From: Isoetes taiwanensis
Taxonomy: Eukaryota > Streptophyta > Lycopodiopsida > Isoetales > Isoetaceae
Direction of reading: 5' to 3'
Assembly: GCA_021234155.1 (NCBI GenBank)
Contig: JAJEKV010000040.1
Location: 6,101,278 to 6,165,277, forward strand
DNA: 64,000 nucleotides
Position numbers and translations under genes: made by a program. The notes under the pieces were generated by a model. It was not told the origin of the DNA and did no database searches. It was given only the letters and a program-made list of their open reading frames with translations. How positions within the stretch are numbered: the stretch's first letter is position 1; each line of letters starts with the position of its first letter. Of the stretch, positions 1 through 11,624 are shown one piece after another.

Positions 1-1
1 A

Positions 2-97
2 TTTAAACATCACAAAGATGCAACATTAGCATTGCAGATTTTCATATGTACAAAAAAGGAGGCTTTTAAACATCACAAAGATCCAACATTAGCATTG
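2..97. repeat. 33-bp direct repeat, two copies 63 bp apart
   Basis: Positions 2-34 and 65-97 carry the same 33-bp sequence (beginning TTTAAACATCACAAAG) with a single mismatch. The spacer also ends in a CAAAAAAG string that recurs after the second copy. This looks like a short local duplication; no gene is visible in it. Confidence 0.7.
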
Positions 98-107
98 TTT
101 CAAAAAA

Positions 108-764
108 GCAGCAAGGGGAGGATTATGAGCAAATGATGGCTGCTCCAATCATTCTGGAATATGCTACTGGTGGTTTGCCATGGGATTCCCTGGGCAGGAG
201 ACTAGGGAGGCACGGGCATTGTGGGAATGAAGCCCATTGCAAGAAGGGATGAGGTTCAGCAGGCCGATCTTCTTTTCTTATTGCTTGGAAGAAGGTTCTA
301 CCTATAGTACTACAGTAATGGAATCAGACCGAGTTAATGCGTATGAGCCTCGCCTTGGATGCTGGGATATTCTTCGGAGAATGCTTCAAGTGGTTCCTTC
401 TTACTAAGATCTCTAGATGGCCATTCTAGAATGGGAAGTAGCAGCCTGAACCTTGCTCTTGATCATGGGCGATTGAGACAAGATTAACTTGTATCTGGTG
501 ACCAGGTGCTTAAAATTTCTTATCGCCTTTGTAATAAGGTCTTAGACCGTTTTTTATTAAAATTTAGCCTAGGAACTGAGCCCTTCTCTCCTATAGTATC
601 CTATGGAGAAGAAGTTGAGAGAGGCTCTAAGTACTGGGTCTAGAGTCTGGACTGCTATTCATGGATTCGAGAAGTGATAGCACCTCTGGACTCACTGTAT
701 GTGTAAACACTCTTATCCTTTGAATACAATACAGATCATTCTTGCCTTCAAAAAAAAAAAAAAA
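108..764 (+). other. possible A-tailed retro-sequence (unidentified)
   Basis: About 640 bp of moderately GC-rich sequence, unlike the AT-rich flank, ends at a run of 15 A residues near 750-764, preceded by a 3'-UTR-like stretch. An AAAAAAGCAGCA string just upstream and AAAAAAGGCAGCAT just after the A-run could be an imperfect target-site duplication. I find no long reading frame and recognise no protein. A processed transcript or a 5'-truncated non-LTR element would explain it. Confidence 0.3.
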
Positions 765-1921
765 GGCAGCATGGCTTCATACATGTACAATATGCTTTGG
801 CATTTTGAAACGCGCAAGGAACTTTGAATAACAGAATGACGTCTCAATTACATGCAGAAATCTAAAATCAATTGTCAATGATGTTCAGCAATAATAAAAC
901 ACTACAGAATGCAAGGGATGTTTATATGGTTTTAAGTATTGATAGCCGCCATTAAAAAAATGTGTTGTGATTTCCAATATTTAAAAATCTTAATGGTGTT
1001 AAACACAACAAAAAAAAATAGCGAAAAATAAAGTAAATAGTATACAAATGTCAATAGATTGTCAACTTATGTCAATGACAAAGCAACTTCCATCTACAAA
1101 GCAACTTCAATCTCAAAAGTGTAATTCACTTGTCTTTAATTTAAGACAAGGCAATTATGGCTTTAAAATTAGCAAAAACATCAAGATCATCAAGATTTCT
1201 ATGGTAAAGGGTCCAAAAAGATGCTCTATCTCATTGTTTGGTTGATGCAAATAACATCTTCAAATTACACAATAATATATTTATGTCATCATGCAGTTTG
1301 ACCCTTCACTGTCAATGAAGAGCGAGCATCTCTCTCATCAGTTACTTCCTTGATTTTCTTGATTTCTTGTGGTGAAGATGTAAAAACTATCATATCAAAT
1401 CTTAGATGATTTACCATGTCAAACTGGCTTGGTCAATCTGCAGAATAGCTATTGCAATAGTTAGGCTCAGTTTCTCAAAAAACTTTCATTAACTAGCAAT
1501 ACAAAGTGAATGAACCTTAGCTGCAAATATGGTAGAATTTTTCTTTCAGTACTATATGTGCCCTAACAACAGACAACTTTCCTTTACATAGGAAGTTATT
1601 GTATATGGTATTTTTGTTGATTCCAGGCACTATGCTTCTTGGTCCATCATAGAATTCAGCTCTTAAAGAAAAGACAGGATAGAAACTTACTTCAACATCC
1701 AACTTCCCATACAAAACTTAGAAAGATCATGTCAATGTTTTGAATTTATGTGCTCCACAATTATGGCTATACAACTTTTTTCTAGCGTCTGTAATTATAC
1801 TATACTATTTCCCATGCGTGCCTAAAGTTATTCCTTTATCTTGAACGGTATAATTTAAATGCCTTGGTTTTTCTCGCCTTTTTGCATACAGGCGGGAATT
1901 TTTTTATCCCCTTTTTCTTTT
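765..1921. other. AT-rich stretch with no gene seen
   Basis: AT-rich sequence. Only short open frames occur and none has coding character. No transposon boundary was recognised. Confidence 0.5.
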
Positions 1922-2125
1922 TCTTTTTTTTTTTTTTTTTTGCGTACGCGGTTTTACTGTTTTGCGTACGCGAAAAAACTTTCACGTATGCGAAACATTG
2001 AAAACTGCGTACACGGAATTCAAATTTCAAATTTGTGCCGCGGTTTTATTAAACACGTATACGCGAAAGTTTTTTCGCGTACGCAGCTTAGTAGATTTCG
2101 GTACGCAGAATTCTTTTTTTTTTTT
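1922..2125. repeat. cluster of GCGTACGC-like palindromes between two T tracts
   Basis: Two T tracts (about 1922-1941 and 2114-2125) bracket about 170 bp holding six or seven copies or near-copies of the octamer GCGTACGC (e.g. 1942-1950, 1964-1972, 2076-2084). Two 29-bp arms, 1964-1992 and 2056-2084, are near-perfect reverse complements, so a hairpin with a ~63-nt loop can form. The T tracts read as poly(A) on the minus strand; the right one directly follows the LINE remnant at 2126-3060. This could be a LINE tail with a CpG-rich satellite-like insert, or an old MITE. Confidence 0.55.
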
Positions 2126-3060
2126 CTAGTTACGTGGAATATGGGTGAAACCCAATGCCAAAAGTTCACAACCATAGGATAGAAGAACGTGTGCTCCACT
2201 AATTCATATTGTTCACATCCAAGTGGGCAGAAATCTGATCCCACTATCTTTCTCCACCTCAATGGAGATATAGTATTGATTGCATTCTGGAGAGCTAACC
2301 AGGGGAACAATTGTATTTTCTTGGAGCGCCAGCATTGCCAGAAACCAATCAAGAGCTTGTAGAAACGCATCATCTGTAATATCCAAGCTGGCCAAGACCT
2401 TGAAGGAGAGAGGTTCCTTTTTAGCTTGTAAATCCCACTTAATAAATATTCCTCCTGCCCCTTTATCTCCCAGACCTCAGTAAGGCCTACAATCCCTAAA
2501 CAATCATGCACATTAGCCATAATGCTTTTAAAAATACTCTTGGTCAATACACTAGCTTGTCTGAGCCTAGTTTGGAGTTCAGACCAAGAGAACCATTGGC
2601 CATCTAGCCAGACATCAGCTAAGTGGCAGATCTCTTCTTGTGGACTAGAGCCAAGGGTAGATCATGCTTTTCCCATCTAATTGTGTTCCAAAAGAGGCTA
2701 AGGCCCCCCACTTCCTTCAAGAAAGGCTTTAGGTGAAAAACCTCAATAACCTCCTACCACGCACTGAGTAGCCCTCACACAATAGGAGATGCACTGCGTG
2801 GCATGGAGAAAGAGTTAAAAAACAAGCTTAACTCATCCATAGGAATTGATGGCCTGCCTAAAGGTGCGCATTTTTCGAGCCAAAAGCGAACAAAGTGAAG
2901 CGCATGTGATTGCTCCCCCATAAGAGGTCTCCATTTTAGACCTGAGCTTGCAGCAGTAGCTCCTTGCACCCCATATGCATATAAGTCATACAAGAATGTA
3001 TGAACCTCCATATGGGCATAAAAGAATCCAAGCTAATCTTGCCATTGTGAAAGACATTTT
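2126..3060 (-). pseudogene. 5'-truncated L1-type LINE ORF2 remnant (zf-RVT end)
   Basis: Read on the minus strand, frames broken by stops give the C-terminal part of a plant LINE ORF2. Around 2640-2760 is the post-RT segment (SLFWNTIRWEKHDLPLAL). Around 2550-2640 is HLADVWLDGQWFSWSEL. At about 2157-2370 is a zf-RVT-like domain (FPWLALQNAINTISPLRW, then CPLGCEQYELVEHTF). The frame runs into an A tract (T tract at 2114-2125 on plus), as expected for the 3' tail of a LINE. Upstream of 3060 the similarity fades (NVFHNGKISLDSF resembles the segment before RT motif B). It is a dead fragment; the RT catalytic core is missing. Confidence 0.7.
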
Positions 3061-5286
3061 TATTGGCCTAAACTTGAAAGAAATGTTAAGAAATAACATA
3101 GAAGCTTGTACCATTTGACATCAAATGAAAGCCTTTACCAATCTCTAAGGAATCTTGAAATCACATCACTATGGGCTTCATCCAAGGATTACCACCATCA
3201 ACCCATAAGAATGAAAAAATTTAGATACTGGTAGATAGGTTGTCTAAACAGACTTGCTTTATTCTGTAACATCGAATATGACAACCCTCAGTAGATTTTG
3301 GTCAAGACTTATGAAGAATCTAGGTACAATTTTAAAGTGTGTGAAAAAACACCACTATCTTCAACACTATGTATCTTTAATATCAGATAACGTTTGCATC
3401 GAGTGTCTTATACACAAGATGGCTGCACTGAGTCAACAAAAGAAATGTTTGCGGCGGCTATACAGAAGCTTTTGAAAATCTCTCTAGTTGTGAGAATATT
3501 AGCATCCTTGATATCTCTGTGCATAACTCATTACTGATGTAGATAAACCAGCCCTTCAACCTAATCAGGAGTCCAAATGCATAATAAAGAAGCAGTACAC
3601 AGAAGCATTGATAGGATCTGTGTTTGGTCCCATTTGCCAGATCTTTGCATTATATGTATCAAGTTGAAATAAAAATATGCATTGTTAGTGTCTGAGAAAC
3701 TTTGCTTCTCACCTGATTATTCAAACAAGGATAATGATGGATTCTTGAGAACAACTGACAAATAAAAAACTCAAAAATAGAAAATCTTCATAATAAAGGA
3801 CTCATATATTGCACAGAAATAACCATTTTAGGAAGCAGATTCAGCTCCATTGCTATTATTTGTAGATTAAACTGAAAAAAGAATGGCAAACCACTGACGA
3901 GAGTGCAGAAAGGATCTATAACAAGGCTCCATGTGACTGCATCTACTCCCTGATCGCATCCGGTTTGCCGGTTTGAACAGGTGCTACAGGGCTTGACTTG
4001 CAATATGCACGACGAGCAAAATGACAGCTACAGCCAGTGTAGGCTAGTCATGTAGGATATCCACGGATATTTCGGCCCTTAGGGGCAACCCAACAGAGCT
4101 TACCTCAAACAATTACCAAGTGTGCATGGTAGCTATTGGTTGCCAGAAATGCTGTTTAAAGAAGAATGGGAATGTGAATGGATCCCATGCTTCTTGTATA
4201 CGCAACTGGATTGACTCGATTGAAGTGATTTCTAAGGACTTTTGTATTGGGAAAATTACTAGACATGTACTCCCTGGCAGATTACAATTAAATTCGAAGA
4301 CCTCAAATTCAAGTTCGAAGCCATGATTAAACATTTTTCTTGAGAAATTATATGGGGATTATGTCTAATCCGACCTCGATAGAGGTACAAGGGAAGCTCC
4401 ATAAAAAAAGACCCTGCACGAGAGACATTGGAGGCTGCGCAAAGGAGGGTCTCGTGAACTTAGTTCTTGAACGACCCTGCATAATAGCACTGCCCTATGT
4501 CCAACTCTACCAGACCCTACCTGCTATGACTCTTTCCATGTGGCATGATAGGTGGTTCCACTTGTGCCACGATGGTAGGGGAGGGGAGTCACAAAACGGG
4601 CTCATGCCCCCCCTATATTTAAGGCGGATTTTCTAGTTCGTTCTGATATTTTCTTGTCAAACTATTGATGGATGATTTTACTCTTCAAGAATCGAATGAT
4701 CTCATTCTTGTTCGAATTGGTCAAAGTTTCCACCTTTTGGTTGCCCGAAGGACAAACCCTAGGCAAGCTTGTGTTGTTTTTTGGAATATGCTTGAAATAA
4801 CTTGAATGTAAGGCATAGATTAGTGTGAATTAAAGGGAATATGAAGTGAATATACCATTTGGAAAGCAAGAGATGGTATAGAAAGAAAAAGATGATGTGT
4901 TCACAAGTGGACTACACTATTACCACTTATTGGAACACTTGTATTAGGCAGCAGGTGACGATAAGCTGGAAGGCTTTCTATGCAATGTAGAATAACTGTC
5001 ATAAAGTGGAGCTTTGCGACTGGTCACATCAGTCGCTCTTGTTTATGGTGTTTTTACAACCGGTGCTTCTATATAGAGTAGAAGTATAGGACTTTCCACT
5101 TGGAAGGACTTGGAAGGGGTATCGAAACCCTTTCTGACTAGAATACTTGGAGTCAAGTCCAAATTCCGTATCAAATTCCTCTGCAAGAGACCGAGTTACT
5201 ATCTCTTCAAAGAGCTGCTTTGGAATGCCACTTTTTAAACTGCCAGAAAGTAATAAGCACAGAGAATCACGTGTTCTAAGCCTCGC
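3061..5286. other. no gene recognised; possible promoter-like segment near 4610
   Basis: No reading frame with convincing coding character. Around 4480-4640 is a more GC-rich block ending in a TATATTTAAGGC string at 4612-4623 that resembles a TATA box inside an LTR, but I could not find a matching second LTR in the window. The rest is unassigned. Confidence 0.35.
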
Positions 5287-5520
5287 CTACACAATGGCCA
5301 TGGGTCCACAATGCCTTAAAGCCTGATGGATGGAAGAAGAAACAAACACTCTATTTCTCTGGCCAAAATGTGCAGGATCAGGTGTGCATACAGTTGCATA
5401 ACAATAAGGATCACATTTGCCTAAAATAGTAATTGGATGCATGTTTCCTAAGTATGCTTTGAAGTGATAATGCTTTGGAGCTGGTGAAGACATCCCACTA
5501 TAAGAATCAAATTAACCCTA
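5287..5520 (-). CDS. possible host exon, function unknown
   Basis: On the minus strand a 68-residue frame (from 5493 down to 5287) has ordinary amino-acid composition (HYHFKAYLGNMHPITILGKC, then TPDPAHFGQRNRVF) and is preceded by a TTATAG acceptor-like site at about 5500. It ends in TAG. It has more coding character than other short frames here, but I do not recognise the family. A remote resemblance of GKCDPY to the GKSDPY of C2 domains is too weak to use. It could be an isolated exon, a captured gene fragment or chance. Confidence 0.25.
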
Positions 5521-5538
5521 TGCTTGCCAGAGGACCAC

Positions 5539-6274
5539 ATTCTTGCACTGCGACTCGCATGAAACCAACAAAGCGCCCGATAGGCTTCTCATTCATCTCA
5601 GCAGATTTCTACAATGGTACAGTGGATAGCCGTACACATGCGAACTACCCACGAAAAATAAAGGGAAAATCCAATTATAACATTTGGACCCCAAAAACAA
5701 ATACAATGCTAATAGATGAGTGGCTGATGTACTGTAAAAGCTTATCACCGGGATTAAAAACCAGCCCTTCGGGTTTTGGGAAAAACCCTAGTGATAAGCC
5801 CCCAAGAAGGGGCTTAGACAAACGTAAGGCATAGAATTGCTCCCAAAACCCGCGCATGGAGAAGTCAAAATGGATGGCCGCCAACCTGCACTACGCACAT
5901 CACCAACAACAAATGAGAAACATACCAAAGAATAGCATCACCCGGTGGGTGGAAAAAAAGCATCACCCAACGGTGGAAAAACATGATAAACAGAACTTGT
6001 ACAAAATATAGTAAACAAAGAAGGGGGAGGGTGGGTTCAAAGAGAATAAGAAAATGCTAAGAGAAGAGGAAGCGCCGATGAAACGCCGATGAAGAACAAC
6101 ACCGCAATAAGTAGCAAACGCCCAACCCGACGAACGGCCCAAAAGCGATGTGATGCATGCATGCGGCGCATGCAATGCATGCATGCTGCGTCTTGAGCAA
6201 GAATGCCGATTCGCTACGCCGAATCGAATTTACATTCTGCACTGCACTGCGACATGAAACCAACAAAGCGCCCG
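5539..6274 (+). repeat. 42-bp direct repeat (5539-5580 and 6233-6274)
   Basis: The string ending GAAACCAACAAAGCGCCCGA occurs at 5539-5580 and again at 6233-6274 with a small internal indel. With the larger repeat pair just downstream it shows the 5.5-6.6 kb region grew by local duplication. Confidence 0.7.
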
Positions 6275-6599
6275 AATACCAAAGGACTTCCTTAACAAAC
6301 TAGATCGGGGACGAAGGTCACGGGATGAAGGCTAAAGGCGAAAGGACAAATAGGAAAGCAACGCCAAATTGGCCAAACCAGGCGGAAGAAGCCCCTCCCC
6401 GCCTAGAAACAAATCAAAGAGAATAAGGTACTGGCTGAGAAGAGGAAGCCGATGAAACGTCGATGAAGAACACCGCAATAAGTAGCAAACCACCAACCCG
6501 ACGGTATCCGGCCTAAAACGCATGCGATGCATGCATGCGACGCATGCAATGCATGCATGCTCGTCTTGAGCAAGAATGCCGATTCGCTACACGAATCGA
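6038..6599 (+). repeat. 190-bp direct repeat pair containing CATGCATG clusters
   Basis: Copy A is 6038-6227 and copy B is 6415-6599, about 90 percent identical by eye. Each contains GATGCATGCATGC, a spacer with GCATGCAAT, and another GCATGCATGC (A at 6152-6186, B at 6521-6560), then a short hairpin CGATTCG...CGAATCG. CATGCA is the core of the RY element bound by plant B3 factors such as ABI3 and FUS3, so these may be remnants of a promoter-like sequence. No adjacent gene was found, so function is speculative. Confidence 0.7.
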
Positions 6600-6743
6600 C
6601 GACATCAGTACTTGTTACTCGTTTACCCATGAAAAAATGTAGAGCAAATGCATCCATTCGCTTAGGAGCACAATGCTTCAGAAGTGAGATAGGCAGATGG
6701 GCCCCGGAAGAGCGCAAAAATGGGGTTTGTCAATGCTGCCAAC

Positions 6744-7132
6744 CAGTGTAGTTTACATATGCATATGGTACGAGTTAAGGTTGCCGGGACATACGGTATG
6801 TACTTATTGATTTTGTGCAAAAAATGAGGAAAAAAATGTTTTTGTCTGATTGGTTAACGCAAGAATACGGTACGTACTTTATAGGTACGGTACGTACTTT
6901 ATAAGTATGGTATCCGTATTTTATGGTTTCTTTTCCAAAAAAAAATTAAAAAAAAAAATTGTTAAAGTACGTATCGTATGTATTTTATGGTACTGTACGT
7001 ACCATATCGTACTTTAAACAACAACTTTTAACGTACTTTCATACGTTAAATCAGCTAACGTATATTATGCCATACTATACATTCCATACGTACTATATAC
7101 ATGTATGGTACGGGAAGTACGGTACTACACTG
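6744..7132. mobile_element. hAT-type MITE, 389 bp
   Basis: The element begins CAGTGTAGT (6744) and ends ACTACACTG (7132), a perfect 9-bp terminal inverted repeat. It is flanked by an identical 8-bp duplication, CTGCCAAC, at 6736-6743 and 7133-7140. An 8-bp TSD with termini starting CAGTG is the hallmark of hAT elements. The interior is AT-rich, has no transposase, and contains many GGTACG/TACGTAC motifs in both orientations, as expected for hAT subterminal transposase-binding repeats. It is non-autonomous. Confidence 0.88.
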
Positions 7133-7403
7133 CTGCCAACTGGGAGTTGTTGAAGATAAGCATCATAATCTTCAGAACTGCCCACTGTTTGCATCGATTT
7201 AGGCGTGATATGACGAATTGGTTATATCAAACCAACCGCTACACGTTTAGCTGAACAAGCCATCTAGTATCGGGATACTGACGGTGAGATGTATAAAATG
7301 TATACTTCATCATCCAACCTATTCTTGCTAAGGTTTTTCCCTACAAAAAACTTCTGGGCATCCTAGACAGTAATTGACCAGTTGTTCTTTACTCACTTGT
7401 TTG

Positions 7404-7470
7404 GGTCCCATAGGCCATCTGGTCTTCTTGGATGATAAAAGATAATTCAATTTACTTCAATTCTCTAGAT
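7404..7470 (+). mobile_element. short LINE/SINE 3'-end remnant
   Basis: GTTTGGGTCCCATAGGCC followed by TGGATGATAAAA and an AT-rich tail closely matches 58541-58597, where the same segment ends in a TATTC-type tail and is flanked by a 7-bp duplication. It is therefore probably the 3' end of the same non-LTR family. Confidence 0.45.
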
Positions 7471-9520
7471 ATATGGGTCTAAGTGGCAGAGATACAATGG
7501 ACTAATTCTGGCCCATGGGTCAAAAATGGTCTAGTTGGCAACTGTAATGTTTAAAGATGAGGCAAAAATGGGGAATGTGGACATGGTTGCCCAAACTTAC
7601 TTTCAAATGTCGACAACCCCCTAAGGGTAGACCCTACTTTTTTTTCTAAGGGTATATTTTTAATTGCCCTTTTTTGGGAAGGTTAAAATTTTATCAGCCC
7701 TTTTTATTTCATGGTACAATATAAACTGCCCTTATTTACTGCAGAACTCATTATAAGACACCATTTATCTACAAAGCACACATTTATTGAAAACAAAGTA
7801 ACTTTTTTTTCAAAAAAACATAGTGATCTATATATTTATTAGCATATCATAGCTCGAATGTAAATAGAATGTAAATCCTCTTTGTGATTTCAAGGCTATA
7901 AAATTTGTTGATCATGTAACAAACAATAAAAAATGCAAGAAAGAATGGAAGAATGCAACTAACAACTGGCAAAAATATAAAGAAATGCATTAAAGCAAAT
8001 AAAATACAAAGGAATGCAAGGAATTGGAAGCAAACACTAACCTGGCAGGTTTTTCACAACAACAATTACACAACCAAGCAATGTTAGAGTGGTGTGCGTG
8101 TCATGTGTCCTAAGGGATGCTGCCAAGTGGCATGATGTAAAAATTGCTTCTTCTTCTTCATGTGAATCAAATGGCATGCACAATGCATTAGCAAAGCATC
8201 GAAATTTGGTTCGAGTATAAATGCCGATGAGTCTGATTCTTGAACTTTTGTCCCTGTCACTCTGGTGACTCTGATCACGGAGAGTGATGCATCATGCATG
8301 CCGTTGCTAAAGAAAGAAGGAAGTTCTTGCCCATCCGCCGCCAAAATGAACGTTGCTTTTTGTTTTTTGATTTCCTTTCTTTATTTTCTTTTTGTCATTT
8401 TTTAAAATTGACTTTGTTAATTATAGATTTTTAATTTCTTGCTTTTTTACAATAATATATATAGATAATACTATACATATTGACTATTGACGTTAATAGA
8501 ATTTTAAGGTTTTTTTTTTAATCATTGCCCTTATTTTAAAGGTTGCTCAATTTTTTGCCCTTTCAAGGGGAAGGACATTTTTTTAATTCCACCCTTATTC
8601 ATAATGGCTATAATTTTTTTTCCCTTCTTTTGCAGGGAAGGAGACCTATTTAAGGGTGGGCAGGCTATGAAAGTTGGGGCCCTAACAACCTAAGCCTACT
8701 TGATAATGTAGACCTAAGCAAACCTGAAGCACTTTTGTAATTGTCAACACCCTTAGCATATTTATTCTACCCTTTAGATCGCAGGTCATGGAAAAGTGTT
8801 CGAGCGTCATAGACATAGGTATATCATAGTTTTATCCCGATGCATTTTCTGCAATATCAAATAAAGAACATGCATTATTAAGAAGGTACCTCCTAGTACA
8901 TAATCTTCTCCCCACACATTTATATCGTATGTTTCAATCAAGATATATATACAAATTATTTTTTCTTTTTTTGGTTCTAGAAGAAATGTTCAAATCCTTC
9001 AATAAAAGGAAGAAATGAAGGTTTCTATGAGATGCTAATGTTCTTGAAAACATTTGAGAAGTTGAGTATTCATGGTCTACTTATGATTGTATCGTAGAGT
9101 AGAACAATTTACTGACCTTATATCTTGAGGATGATGAATAAATGGCTAGTTAAACGATAGAACATAATGGAAAAACTACCACGAGAGCAATTATATGTAC
9201 GACAACTTAGCAGACAAATAGAATTGGATAAAGTAATGCTTTCAACATGAATCGCCAAGTACGTTGAACAATGATGGACAAGGAGAACCAAGGATGGGGT
9301 TAAAACACAATAATGAACTGAGAGGAGAGGGATGAGTTATAACTACACCTTGTTGTCTTAAGAAATAAAACTTCAGAGCATTCAAATCACTATCTGCACT
9401 GCACTGATGAGGTCAAATTTGTGAGGAGAAGAGGATAGAAAATGAGAAAGGAACAAGGGGAGAGAGGGGCACGAGAAAAACATATAATAGGGGGGGGGAG
9501 AACCTTTGGAAAAGGGCAGG
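7471..9520. other. AT-rich region, no gene recognised
   Basis: Two diverged blocks, about 7660-7740 and 8555-8630, share GCCCTTT...GGGAAGG...CCCTT spacing in the same orientation, perhaps a degraded small element. Between them, a minus-strand 86-codon frame (8344-8084, starting MAADGQELPSFFSNGMHDAS) has some coding character but no recognised family. I see nothing else. Confidence 0.3.
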
Positions 9521-9523
9521 TTA

Positions 9524-9868
9524 GGTTATAAAAAGAAGGAACTGGCGAAATGTGGACACTGAGTTGGTGTCATGTCAGGGCAAGGGGCAAAAAAAAGGGC
9601 GAGAAGGGAAGGGGGGTCACGTCAAGGCCCTCTTGGTACAAAGAATCAAAGGGGTGTTGGATATACACACTAATCAGGATGCTCAGAGAGGGACAACCGC
9701 CAATGCAGCTCGGGAGAATCCTCACCTTCCCTTGCTTGTCTCATATGCCTCCACCATTTTAAAACCCAACCCATGCCCTTCCCATATTATTCACTCACCC
9801 TGCTCCTCCTTATCATTGCTTCATCATTTTTGCTCACCCATTTTGCTGCCTTGTTTCTCATCATTCAG
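9524..9868 (+). promoter_or_regulatory. putative TATA box and pyrimidine-rich leader exon
   Basis: GGTTATAAAAAG at about 9524-9535 is a good TATA box. Downstream, about 9740-9868, is a C/T-rich leader-like stretch that ends CATTCAG followed by GTATTTC, a plausible splice donor. It would fit a non-coding first exon for the model at 11118-11624, with a 1.2-kb 5'-UTR intron ending at the TGTGTACAG acceptor at 11083. This assignment is inference. Confidence 0.3.
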
Positions 9869-9874
9869 GTATTT

Positions 9875-9944
9875 CTCAGTTTCAGTTTTATTGCCAGTTT
9901 TGATTTTTCTCTTTTCTCAGTTTCAGTTTTATTGCCAGTTTTGG
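9875..9944 (+). repeat. tandem repeat of a ~40-bp pyrimidine-rich unit
   Basis: CTCAGTTTCAGTTTTATTGC plus CAGTTTTG occurs twice in a row (starting near 9875 and 9916), separated by a T/C-rich linker. It lies just 3' of the putative leader donor. Confidence 0.7.
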
Positions 9945-11117
9945 TGTTTCTCTTTCCTTTTCATGGTATGGATACTCGTCTAGCTTCAGTTTTTGGTTCT
10001 CACCTTTTGGATTCTCATGTTTCTTGTCTTTGAATCTTAGGTTCTGATTCTGTTTTTCTCGTCTCAATCTCAGCTTCAGATTCTTCACGCTTTTGGGTCC
10101 TCAATACACGTTTTGGACTCCAGCTCTACTTTACTTCAGTTCAAACTTTCAGCTCTGTTCCAGCTCTTTACTTCCAGGTTCTTCCTTTTCATTGATCTTT
10201 CTTTTGCTTTGATCAGTAGACTACAGTTAGAAATTCCAGAGTAAAGTAATTTTCACATAACTTCAATGTTCTTATTCTTGACACATAGCTAGATTAAACG
10301 TTCCATCTGTAAAAAAACATAGCTCCGAATCCGATTCCCTGTAAATCGAAATACGACTGGCAACAAAAAATGGTGCACATTTTGCGTTGCTGAGCTAAGA
10401 GGCCTGAATCACTGACGATTTCAATCCTTGGAGCGCACAAAAGCATTGGGTTGGTAGCAAAAGAAGCTAGCTAAAGGACAAGGAGGATCGAATCCTTCGT
10501 TTCTTCTTCTTTACATGTATCGTTAAGCGAGCCCATAGAGTACAGAAAGTCCGCCATAGCTGACACCTTGAAGCCTGGAAAATAGTTCTACGGCTATATG
10601 CTGACGTTTGGCAGTGCCCTTTGATTTGTAAACATTTTTTGCTCCTTCACTTTGCTTACAAAAGAATCTTCAGTAGTTTATTTGGTAATGCCAAGGCATA
10701 TATGAACTTAATCCAAAATTCCCTTTTGCTACCCCTTACTTAATCCAAAAATCCCATTCTTTAGCTCTTGAAGCTAGTAAACATGTGACCATTTTAACGC
10801 TTTTTAAGGTCCACATCACGGTGTATATTTCTTAACAGCTATTTGTTAACCATAAATTCCAATGGTTTTTTTTGCTCTCCAAACGAGACAAAAAGTTTAC
10901 ATAGGGATGCCCTAGGAAAGCAGGAATATAAATAATCCCCGCCACTAGCGACGAAAATAGCCTAATTCCTAGAACCATATCTTTTGGGATTCTGATTACT
11001 TAGCTCGAGATTAGATAATAAACTTTATGGAATTAACACAAGATTCTTGAAGTTTGTAACATTATTTATATTTTTGTGTACAGGTCTATTGCAATAATTG
11101 GTGTGATAGACTAAGAA

Positions 11118-11624
11118 ATGCAAGGATTGATCAAGAAAGTCGTATTATCATTAGGACTCATATTTTTGTACTTTATTTGGACGACGAGTAGCACTAGAAC
11201 AAGTAAAGAACCTTTTCCTCCCCTACATCATCTCTTATTCTTTCAAAGTAATAATGCATTAACTTATATTTTGTAGGCCATTCACATGTGGTTACCAACT
11301 TCCAGGATGCCTTAATAGGTCAACAACAGGTACTTGCTACAGACAAACATACTTCTTTATGTAGAATCCTTATTACTATTTTGTCTTGAGTGATGTTAAA
11401 ATGTGTGCATTATATGCAAGGTCATGAAGCAGCGTGGTCCGCGTCGACTACTACACCATGTTCCACAATTTAATGATTACTACATTGTTGATCCACCTCC
11501 TCAGCAAACTCCAGAAAAGAGCGGGCCTATTAAATATCAATATTCAGATGCTAGCATATCAAACCGAAAATCGTCATGTTTTCATTCAAGACCATGTAAA
11601 ACTTTGTCACATATACCTCCTTGA
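11118..11624 (+). CDS. candidate small secreted or type II membrane protein, three coding exons
   Basis: Three short segments join with consistent GT-AG sites and phases: 11118-11202 (28 codons plus 1 nt, donor AACAA/GTAAAG), 11277-11329 (acceptor TTTTGTAG, donor CAACAG/GTACTT) and 11421-11624 (acceptor TATATGCAAG, stop TGA). The predicted 113-residue product starts MQGLIKKVVLSLGLIFLYFI, a basic-then-hydrophobic N terminus that looks like a signal peptide or signal anchor. Next comes a basic QRGPRR site, then an acidic and Pro-rich stretch with FNDYYIVDPPPQQTP. A processed peptide precursor or the stub of a type II Golgi enzyme would both fit. A GTAAAA donor inside exon 3 (after 11595) could instead splice to an open stretch at 11830-11966 (HLKVVQEYGCLKLECVEYG) in the same phase. 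I recognise no family. No transposon signature was seen around it. Confidence 0.35.

Noticed and set aside
3254-3475. Possible pentatricopeptide-repeat remnant
   Set aside because: Only a vague resemblance in spacing; no full 35-residue repeat could be read.
5963-6717. Several minus-strand frames sharing GVVLHRRFIG-like strings
   Set aside because: They overlap the 190-bp direct repeats in different frames; repetition explains the shared residues.
7600-8690. Possible small LTR (TRIM-like) element with captured exon
   Set aside because: The two GCCCTTT/GGGAAGG blocks are too diverged and no TSD, PBS or PPT could be found.
9552-10033. Hydrophobic frames of 86-143 codons
   Set aside because: They come from a T/C-rich leader and a 40-bp tandem repeat; different frames look equally hydrophobic.
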